DNA of 6,405 bases, from positions 3,588-9,992 of the forward strand of contig JAIDEF010000269.1 of the NCBI GenBank assembly GCA_029054965.1, read 5' to 3'. Under the pieces are notes generated by a model, which made no database searches, was not told the origin of the DNA, and saw only the letters and a program-made list of their open reading frames with translations. Origin of the DNA: Eubacterium sp. (GTDB lineage: Bacteria; Bacillota; Clostridia; Oscillospirales; Acutalibacteraceae). This document shows, piece by piece, positions 1-5,722 of this stretch; the first letter of the stretch is position 1, and every line of letters begins with the position of its first letter. The translations under genes and the position numbers were made by a program.

Positions 1-3000
1 ATGGAAAACCTTGCCGCTGAAAAATACGGCATTTCAAAGGATGAATGGGTTTACTGCTATGAAGGCAGAATTTCCACTAAGGAAATCACTGCAGAAGGCA
101 GAACCTATACTTCTACTGTTAACTCACTTGCTGAAAGATTTAAGTCATACGCAGCTAATCCGGATTCAGTCGATATTCTTGACTGCTTCGCAGAGCTGCT
201 TGTTGAAAACTGGATGAATTCAGTTGTTGATCTTGTTGATAATGTAATTGCAACTGATAATAAGATTTCAAGCAATCTTACAATCATCATCGGCTTGCTG
301 AAATCACTTGGCGGCTTCGGTGAGCAAAGCATTATCACTGACATCGCAAACAGCGTATTCCAACTCACACGTGAGGATAAGTATTCATTCACATTTACAG
401 ATGTTAATACTGATCCTAACAACAAAATGACAGGTCTTTCAAAAGACAACGCTTATTTCTTAATCTCAAACGTTTCAAGACTTGTTGAGGTTATTAAGAA
501 CTTAATTGCACATTTCAACAAACCAAGCACCCAGAGTGTAAATGGTTTTGTTGCATCAGCAGCCGCTGATGACGAAGGCGGATTCCAGATGCCTTCACTT
601 CCATTAATCAAAAACCTTGAAGCAGCTCCTGCTGCAAAGGCTACATCTGCTAACTATTCAAGCAGCGATTTAAGCAACGCAAAAGATCTAATCGGAAATC
701 TTGACAAGATGCTTTCTTCTCTCCTTTCTGATAGCAGCCTGAACGGATTCTCATTAGACTCAGCTGAGAATTTAATCGCTGGTATTGTATCACTGTTAGA
801 CAGATTCTTAGGTATGGATATTAACCTTGGTAAGGACAAAGAAATCGCTACTGATATTGTTCTTTTGGTTAACCAGTATCTGTACTTCATCACAGGTGAA
901 AGTGAAAACCTTACTGCTAAAGACGGTAAAGTTGATCCTAAGAAGGTATACACAAACAACGCACTTACCGGACTTGTTGTTGAAACTTATGCATTAATTG
1001 AAAAAATTGCTGATAACCTGCTTGCAAACTTCTATGATACTTATGATAATAACAGCTCATTGAAGTACAACCTGCTTGTTGAGGCAATCGACGGCATTAT
1101 CTCACCGGATGCTGTAGGTATCAGACTCGGTGATTACAAAGATGCCCAGAAGAAGCTTGCTAAATATGACACATGGACAATTATGTCTGAGGCTTCTTCA
1201 CGTCATAACTATAAAAACTTAAGCATTGATTGGGGTATTAAGGGCAATGCAGAGGACAGAAAGGAAGCTTTCTATGACGGACTTTCTGCTTCACTTAGAC
1301 TTGTAACCTCAATCCTCGGTGTACTTCTTGTTGAAACAGGATGGTATCAGACAGTACTTACACCACTTCTTGGTATGTTCTGCACAAAGAATGACATCAA
1401 GATGGAAACTATTGAAGCACTGAAGAAGGATAAGGCTGAAACCGGCTATTATGATAAGACCTTAATTGCTATCCTTACTCCTGTTTCAGAACTTCTCAAC
1501 AAATTCCTTAAGGCACCTGTAACCACATTGATTCAATCAATTCAGGGTATTGCAGGATTCATTGATGATGATATTACCGAATGCGGTACTATCGGATCAC
1601 TTCTTAAGGGAATTGTTGCTCCGATTACCAAGGAAGTAAGAGGCTTAGGAAAGATATTCGGTCTTAAGACAAATCAGCTTCCAAACGGAGCATCACCTAC
1701 ACTCAAGTCAACACTTATTTCTGTAGCTAACATGGCTGATACATTAGCTAATGTTAAGACTTACGAAGGAATTATTGGATGTGAGCTGACAAGCGACAAC
1801 ATCATTCCTCTTATCAATGTAGCTATCAATAATGCACTTGAGAAAAAAGGCATTAAATTAGAATTCAAATTAAGACAGATTAGCTGGTCAAAGCTTTACT
1901 CATCATCACCTGAGGCTGCTTTAGTTTACATCCTTGAGTATGTTCTTGAAACACTTCTTGACGGCAACACATTGGATGTTCTTCTCGCTATCATTAAATT
2001 GAATGAAGATTATGATGAAAATCTGGTTATGATTATCGAACTTATTAAAGCCGGTGATCTTGACGCAAAATCAATTCTTAAGCTGTTAAATCAGGTACTT
2101 GAATTAACAGACAGTCCTACTCTTGTTTACTGGACATTCGCTCAGTATCTTCAGGAGATGACCGAAAACTTCAAATACCCTGCAGGTATGACAAAGGCAA
2201 TGGCAGATCAGGGTGTTGATGCTCTTGACAATCTTGTTAAGAATATCTTCCCTCTCCTCGGCTCATTCGGTGTAAACCTCGGTGCTGATGACCTTAAGGG
2301 CATCCTCAGCACAAACTTATTCAAAAACGAACTTATTACCAAGCTTGCAGTTACACTTTACGGTGCACTTGACGATCTTGATCCAACAATCAAGACTGTT
2401 CTTGCTCCGCTTGGTATCGTAACATCTACTAAGGATGTTGCTAAGATTCTTACAGACACAAGCTACGGCGCAACATATTCTTCAGCTGCTAACGCAATTG
2501 CTGCTCAGTCAAGCTGGAAGAATGTTAAGAACATTAACTGGGGCTTCACAGACGGCTCAGCAAAAGCTCAGCAGGGCTTTGTAAACGCTCTTGTTGCTGT
2601 ACTTCGTCCGCTTAACAGTGTTCTTCAGGTATTCCTCGGTGAGGGTACTCTTGAACTCAACAATGCAGTAAGCGAATTAATTAATACACTTTCTCTCAAG
2701 ATTGATAAGGAGCTTGCTCTTGGCAACACAATGTCGATCAAGATTACAGGTGAATTAAAGAACGGTGTGCTTACTCTGAACATCAGAGACGGCAAACGTG
2801 CAAGAAGCACTACATCAACCATTAAGCTTGACTTAAGATCACTTAAGGAGCTTACAGACCTCAAGATTGAAGGTACAAACGGTTATAACAGTGCAATCAT
2901 TCCTCTTATGGAGGCATTCAAGCTTTCAAATGTCAAGACTTATAATCAGTATAAGAATGACATTAATGCTGCTAAGGATAACCTGTTATTAGACATCTTA

Positions 3001-5049
3001 AATCCGATTGCAGGTGACACAAGCAACTCACTTATTAACAAGCTTGTTGATAAGCCATTTGACACATTAACAGAATTACTTCCAAATCTTGCAATGTATC
3101 TTGATGCTCATGGCTTATCACAGTTACTCAACAATCTTCTTGCTCCGATTACCGGCTTGATTGCAAGTGTTGCAGAAACACTCAATATCAATGGCAAGGT
3201 TGAATCTGCTTTAGGTGTTGACCTTGGTACAGTAGTTGGTATGGTTCTTGGTGTTAAGACTAAGATTGATCTTGACCTTACAGATCTTTCTAAATTAAAT
3301 ATAGAAGATTTGATTATACCTATTGTAAGAATAGTTCTTGCAAGCAATGATAACCCAACTGTCAGAAGCCTTAAGCTTTATGACATTAACTGGAACGCAT
3401 TAATCAGCCTTGGCGATAAGATGACTTACACAAGTGCTGCAACAGGTGCAAACGGCAGCTACTTAACCGGTAAGATGGTTGGTAATGTTGACCAGGGTAA
3501 AGTATTAATCACAGTTCTTAGATATATTGCTAAGACATTAACAACTAACATTCCTGCTCTTAAGACACTCCTTCTTGGCATTGACAAGATTAAGGACAGT
3601 GACGTTCTTACAGCAGTAATCTCAAGTGTACTTAACACATTAAGCACAGCATCTGATGATCAGATTATAATGGCAATCTTCTACTTCATCGCAGGTGAGC
3701 CAACAAATGCTTTCTGGGATTACACAAAGTATAAGACAGGTCAGTATTCATTCTCTTATCCTGAAGGCATGGAAGTTGACTTCTTAAAGAACCTTCCTCC
3801 AATGCTTGACGGTATGATTGCAAGCTTGCTTAACCTTAATGAACTTGTAACAAAGAATCTGTTCACAGACAGTCTTGTAAGCAAGCTCGCTACAGGTCTT
3901 TACGGTGCAATCGAGGGCGTTAAGATAAATGATGACCTCGGCTTGACAGCACTCCTTGCTCAGACTGATATAGACTTTACAACAGCTAATGTTGCTAAGC
4001 TTCTTACAGATAAGAGCTATGGTAAGACATTTGAAGGTCCTGCATCTGTAATTGCTAATGCAGGCTCCTGGAAGAATGTTAACGCAGATTCACTTAAGTG
4101 GGGCGTTACAGACAGAGACAGCTTCTTCCACGCACTCGTTGCTGTACTTCGTCCGCTTTACGGTGTACTTGATGTACTTCTGAATGACGCACAGCTTGGT
4201 TTATTCGACTTAGTTCGTGTTCCCGGCTCAAACGGTTACTCATCATCAATCGTTCCTCTTCTCGAGGCATTCAGCTGCTACAACATTAAGACACAGTATC
4301 AGTACAGACAGGATATCAACAAGGAATATGATGCAATTCTCCTTGACATAATTAATCCTATCTGGGATATCGTAGAGGATGTTCTCAATGCTCCTCTCCA
4401 GACAGTAACAGCAATGATTCCTAACCTTGCACTGTTCATCGGCAACAACGGTTTAAGCCAGATGATTGACAATCTGCTTACTCCTATCTCAGCTCTTGCT
4501 GATGCAATCAGACCTATCGTTGATCTTAATGATCTTCTTGATACTCTGTTTGATGCACTCGATGTTGACCTTAACGGACTTCTCGGCAAGGTAGGCATTA
4601 AGAACTTCTCAATTGATGTTTATGACCTTAACAAGACATTATCACAGGTTCTTGCAGGTGATAAGCTCATCCCATTAATCAACAATGTTCTTGGTTTGAT
4701 TAAGATTAAGGGTACACCTCTTGGAATCAAGCTCAACGCAGTTGACTGGTTACAGCTTGCAAGCCACGGTACTACTATCGTAAGTGCATCACAGGCTGCA
4801 ACATACGGCTCAAGAGTATTTGTACAGGGTGATTCTTCAGAAGTACTTATTGCTATACTCAGATACTTAATTAATACAATCAACAGCGGTGATAACTACA
4901 ACCAGATCAGCAGCTTAATCGGCGGTCTGCTTGGCGGTGCTGACGATACAATTTCCGGAGTAGTTGACCAGGTACTTGATATGCTTCAGGATGATACAGA
5001 TACCGTTATCGCTTCACTTGTTGACCTGCTCCAGACACTTGGCAGCTAA
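1..5049 (+). CDS. Giant repetitive helical protein of unknown function, probably 5'-partial
   Basis: The frame runs uninterrupted from base 1 to TAA at 5047-5049 (1682 residues). I do not recognise the family. It is rich in Leu, Asn, Asp, Ile and Ala, with many amphipathic helix-like stretches of the LxxLLxxLL type. It has only six Cys (19, 62, 461, 528, 594, 1426). Three long diverged repeats fill residues about 321-1682; shorter related segments lie before them, joined by an Ala/Gly-rich linker near 181-223. An ATG occupies bases 1-3, but no ribosome site can be seen and the N-terminus has no signal peptide. Repeat-like sequence is already present within the first 170 residues, so the real start is probably upstream. 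The C-terminus ends in LLQTLGS with no LPxTG, SLH, dockerin or membrane helix. Large size and modular repeats suggest an exported surface protein, but that is inference. A strong terminator follows 33 bases after the stop. Confidence 0.85.
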   Translation: MENLAAEKYGISKDEWVYCYEGRISTKEITAEGRTYTSTVNSLAERFKSYAANPDSVDILDCFAELLVENWMNSVVDLVDNVIATDNKISSNLTIIIGLLKSLGGFGEQSIITDIANSVFQLTREDKYSFTFTDVNTDPNNKMTGLSKDNAYFLISNVSRLVEVIKNLIAHFNKPSTQSVNGFVASAAADDEGGFQMPSLPLIKNLEAAPAAKATSANYSSSDLSNAKDLIGNLDKMLSSLLSDSSLNGFSLDSAENLIAGIVSLLDRFLGMDINLGKDKEIATDIVLLVNQYLYFITGESENLTAKDGKVDPKKVYTNNALTGLVVETYALIEKIADNLLANFYDTYDNNSSLKYNLLVEAIDGIISPDAVGIRLGDYKDAQKKLAKYDTWTIMSEASSRHNYKNLSIDWGIKGNAEDRKEAFYDGLSASLRLVTSILGVLLVETGWYQTVLTPLLGMFCTKNDIKMETIEALKKDKAETGYYDKTLIAILTPVSELLNKFLKAPVTTLIQSIQGIAGFIDDDITECGTIGSLLKGIVAPITKEVRGLGKIFGLKTNQLPNGASPTLKSTLISVANMADTLANVKTYEGIIGCELTSDNIIPLINVAINNALEKKGIKLEFKLRQISWSKLYSSSPEAALVYILEYVLETLLDGNTLDVLLAIIKLNEDYDENLVMIIELIKAGDLDAKSILKLLNQVLELTDSPTLVYWTFAQYLQEMTENFKYPAGMTKAMADQGVDALDNLVKNIFPLLGSFGVNLGADDLKGILSTNLFKNELITKLAVTLYGALDDLDPTIKTVLAPLGIVTSTKDVAKILTDTSYGATYSSAANAIAAQSSWKNVKNINWGFTDGSAKAQQGFVNALVAVLRPLNSVLQVFLGEGTLELNNAVSELINTLSLKIDKELALGNTMSIKITGELKNGVLTLNIRDGKRARSTTSTIKLDLRSLKELTDLKIEGTNGYNSAIIPLMEAFKLSNVKTYNQYKNDINAAKDNLLLDILNPIAGDTSNSLINKLVDKPFDTLTELLPNLAMYLDAHGLSQLLNNLLAPITGLIASVAETLNINGKVESALGVDLGTVVGMVLGVKTKIDLDLTDLSKLNIEDLIIPIVRIVLASNDNPTVRSLKLYDINWNALISLGDKMTYTSAATGANGSYLTGKMVGNVDQGKVLITVLRYIAKTLTTNIPALKTLLLGIDKIKDSDVLTAVISSVLNTLSTASDDQIIMAIFYFIAGEPTNAFWDYTKYKTGQYSFSYPEGMEVDFLKNLPPMLDGMIASLLNLNELVTKNLFTDSLVSKLATGLYGAIEGVKINDDLGLTALLAQTDIDFTTANVAKLLTDKSYGKTFEGPASVIANAGSWKNVNADSLKWGVTDRDSFFHALVAVLRPLYGVLDVLLNDAQLGLFDLVRVPGSNGYSSSIVPLLEAFSCYNIKTQYQYRQDINKEYDAILLDIINPIWDIVEDVLNAPLQTVTAMIPNLALFIGNNGLSQMIDNLLTPISALADAIRPIVDLNDLLDTLFDALDVDLNGLLGKVGIKNFSIDVYDLNKTLSQVLAGDKLIPLINNVLGLIKIKGTPLGIKLNAVDWLQLASHGTTIVSASQAATYGSRVFVQGDSSEVLIAILRYLINTINSGDNYNQISSLIGGLLGGADDTISGVVDQVLDMLQDDTDTVIASLVDLLQTLGS
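262..1038 (+). repeat. Two short repeat-like segments at the N-terminal end
   Basis: Residues about 92-170 and 255-346 of the large protein resemble each other. Both have a Leu/Ile-rich helix, then an aromatic strand-like YSFTF or YLYFITGE element, an Asn/Asp-rich loop containing a D-P pair, a T-G-L turn, and a closing helix (LVEVIKNLIAHF versus LIEKIADNLLANF). The second also resembles the FYFIAGEPTNAF element that closes repeat 2 near residues 1226-1237. These look like tail modules of the long repeat unit. The similarity is judged by eye, is weak, and the borders are approximate. Confidence 0.45.
541..669 (+). other. Ala/Gly/Ser-rich interdomain linker in the large protein
   Basis: Residues about 181-223 are unlike the Leu-rich helical sequence on either side. 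They include ASAAADDEGG, a Pro-containing stretch (MPSLPLI), EAAPAAKATSA and a Ser run. The composition suggests a flexible linker between two repeat-like modules. No comparable linker is seen between the three long repeats. Confidence 0.55.
961..2175 (+). repeat. Long protein repeat 1 (most diverged copy)
   Basis: Residues about 321-725. Anchors: N-Y-K-N-L-S-I-D-W-G at 403-412; the L-R-x-x-x-x-I-L-G-V-L-L helix after it; G-W-Y-Q-T-V-L-T-P-L-L from 447; I-L-T-P near 486; I-I-P-L-I at 601-605; and I-S-W-S-K-L with Trp 629. The same order of motifs occurs in repeats 2 and 3. This copy holds three of the protein's six Cys (461, 528, 594). Borders are set by homology to the later copies and are approximate. 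Confidence 0.6.
2176..3756 (+). repeat. Long protein repeat 2 (longest copy, with an insert)
   Basis: Residues about 726-1252, opening with YPAGM at 726-730. Anchors: S-W-K-N-V-K-N-I-N-W-G at 838-848; A-V-L-R-P-L at 866-871; N-G-Y at 960-962 followed by I-I-P-L-M-E-A-F; I-L-N-P-I near 1000; P-N-L-A-M-Y, then G-L-S-Q-L-L-N-N-L-L-A-P-I; I-I-P-I-V at 1105-1109; and I-N-W-N-A-L with Trp 1131. The copy contains no Cys. The unit closes with FYFIAGEPTNAFWDY before the next YPEGM. Confidence 0.8.
2650..2844 (+). other. About 65-residue segment present only in repeat 2
   Basis: From the conserved W-G to N-G-Y, repeat 2 spans 114 residues (W847 to G961) while repeat 3 spans 45 (W1367 to G1412). The extra segment is at about residues 884-948. 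It has alternating strand-like sequence (MSIKITGELKNGVLTLNIRD) and a basic patch (RDGKRARS), unlike the helical surroundings. It is either an inserted small beta domain or a segment lost from the other copies. Confidence 0.65.
3757..5046 (+). repeat. Long protein repeat 3 (C-terminal copy)
   Basis: Residues about 1253-1682, opening with YPEGM at 1253-1257. Anchors: G-S-W-K-N-V at 1355-1360 and W-G at 1367-1368; A-V-L-R-P-L; G-S-N-G-Y at 1409-1413 followed by I-V-P-L-L-E-A-F; I-I-N-P-I; P-N-L-A-L-F then G-L-S-Q-M-I-D-N-L-L-T-P-I; L-I-P-L-I at 1556-1560; and V-D-W-L-Q-L with Trp 1583. It is clearly closest to repeat 2. The DNA keeps a 21-base exact match (4138-4158 versus 2593-2613). The copy stops just before the element that would close the unit, so the protein ends at a module border. 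Confidence 0.8.
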
Positions 5050-5081
5050 TAATTAAGTTAAGTTAATTAACGTATCATAAT

Positions 5082-5116
5082 AAAAACCACAACGGCGAAA
5101 GCTGTTGTGGTTTTTT
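5082..5116 (+). terminator. Strong intrinsic terminator after the large gene
   Basis: A 15-bp stem (5082-5096 paired with 5101-5115, with one G-U pair at 5094/5103) is closed by a GAAA tetraloop at 5097-5100. It ends in a run of six T (5111-5116) followed by GTT. It lies 33 bases after the stop of the large gene. The A5 tract on the 5' arm means it could also stop transcription from the other strand, though no minus-strand gene is seen here. Confidence 0.95.
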
Positions 5117-5132
5117 GTTATATTTAATTTAT

Positions 5133-5150
5133 ACATATTTTAGAATATGT
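5133..5150. promoter_or_regulatory. Interrupted palindrome upstream of the promoter, possible operator
   Basis: ACATATT (5133-5139), spacer TTAG, AATATGT (5144-5150): a perfect 7-bp inverted repeat with a 4-base spacer, ending 4 bases before the -35 hexamer. It has no GC-rich stem or T-run, so it is a poor terminator. The position suits a dimeric regulator, but AT-rich DNA gives such palindromes by chance. Confidence 0.35.
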
Positions 5151-5154
5151 TTAT

Positions 5155-5184
5155 TTGACAATACACTGTTCTATAAATTATAAT
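5155..5184 (+). promoter_or_regulatory. Consensus sigma-A-type promoter for the membrane protein/radical SAM unit
   Basis: TTGACA at 5155-5160 and TATAAT at 5179-5184 both match the consensus exactly, with an 18-base spacer. The expected start of transcription is near 5191. With the terminator just upstream, this makes the downstream genes a separate transcription unit. Confidence 0.85.
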
Positions 5185-5190
5185 CAAATC

Positions 5191-5198
5191 AAGGAGGG
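5191..5198 (+). promoter_or_regulatory. Strong ribosome binding site at the predicted 5' end of the mRNA
   Basis: AAGGAGGG, with the GGAGG core at 5193-5197, lies 9 bases before the ATG at 5207 and fixes that start. It begins only 7 bases after the -10 hexamer, so the predicted leader is about 16 bases long and starts on or next to the Shine-Dalgarno sequence. Confidence 0.9.
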
Positions 5199-5206
5199 CT
5201 GTTAAT

Positions 5207-5719
5207 ATGAAAAAGGATAAAGAAAAGCGTAAGATATTAAAAGTAAGACCATTTAATATGGCAAACTTCTCAGGCGGTTCAGGCTACCTTGTGTTTTCAG
5301 TAATTTATCAGGCTATGGCTATACTGCCTGCAATGATAATAATATGGTTCACCTCATTAATCAAGCTGCCTAAGCTTGAGAACAGTGATAAATTTGATTA
5401 CGATAAAGCCGTCAAAAGATATAATATAATCAGTATCCCCCTGTGCATCATTATTGCAATATTCGGCGTTATTATGGCTTGTATAGGCAACTATGGCACA
5501 TTTGAAGAATACTGGATTGAAATATTTATAATCGGTTTAGTTCCTGCCATTTGCCTGTATTTCATCGTGCGTTTCTGTCACCGACAGATAATAGAGCACA
5601 ATGCAGGAATTGCACCGATGATTGCCTTGTCTATCTTTTTAACAGCTCTTGCTTTAGTCGGAATTATGGCATTTTGCGGCGCCTTAATCGACCCGATATT
5701 AACTGAAATGGCAGATTAA
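5207..5719 (+). CDS. Small four-helix membrane protein with Gly-rich N-terminal motif, partner of the radical SAM protein
   Basis: The protein has 170 residues and I do not recognise a named family. The N-terminus is basic (KKDKEKRKILK), followed by VRPFNMANFSGGSGY at 13-27. Four hydrophobic segments follow at about 28-52, 74-94, 104-124 and 135-162. A charged loop at 53-72 separates the first two, and RFCHRQIIEH lies between the third and fourth. Under the positive-inside rule the basic N-terminal tail should face the cytoplasm. Cys occur at 80, 92, 116, 124 and 157, within or at the ends of helices. No signal peptidase site, Walker motif or catalytic protease motif is evident. The start is fixed by a strong ribosome site, and the gene has its own consensus promoter. 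Only 3 bases separate it from the radical SAM gene, so the two are almost certainly co-transcribed. It could be an export or scaffold component, or a modification substrate; the sequence does not decide. Confidence 0.9.
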   Translation: MKKDKEKRKILKVRPFNMANFSGGSGYLVFSVIYQAMAILPAMIIIWFTSLIKLPKLENSDKFDYDKAVKRYNIISIPLCIIIAIFGVIMACIGNYGTFEEYWIEIFIIGLVPAICLYFIVRFCHRQIIEHNAGIAPMIALSIFLTALALVGIMAFCGALIDPILTEMAD

Positions 5720-5722
5720 CAC

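Noticed and set aside
1678..1692. LPNGA in the large protein as an LPxTG-like sortase signal
   Set aside because: It is internal (residues 560-564), lacks the Thr-Gly, and is not followed by a hydrophobic helix and a basic tail.
105..4883. Several minus-strand open frames of 60-115 codons inside the large gene
   Set aside because: They lie antisense to a strongly supported coding frame, lack good ribosome sites, and encode Ser/Arg/Leu-rich sequence typical of reversed codon bias.
5052..5070. TTAAG-type direct repeats and TTAATTAA palindrome after the large gene
   Set aside because: Short, AT-only simple sequence between the stop codon and the terminator; expected by chance in this composition.
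5172..5177. TATAAA as an alternative -10 hexamer
   Set aside because: It is only 11 bases from TTGACA, too close; TATAAT at 5179 has a workable 18-base spacer and a perfect match.
5050..5206. Possible small RNA, riboswitch, tRNA or mobile-element end in the intergenic region
   Set aside because: Beyond the terminator, palindrome and promoter, no cloverleaf, conserved aptamer core, or transposon terminal repeats were seen, and the leader is too short for a riboswitch.
5273..5287. FSGGSGY as a nucleotide-binding P-loop
   Set aside because: A Walker A needs GxxxxGK(S/T); there is no Lys after the glycines, and a membrane helix follows at once.
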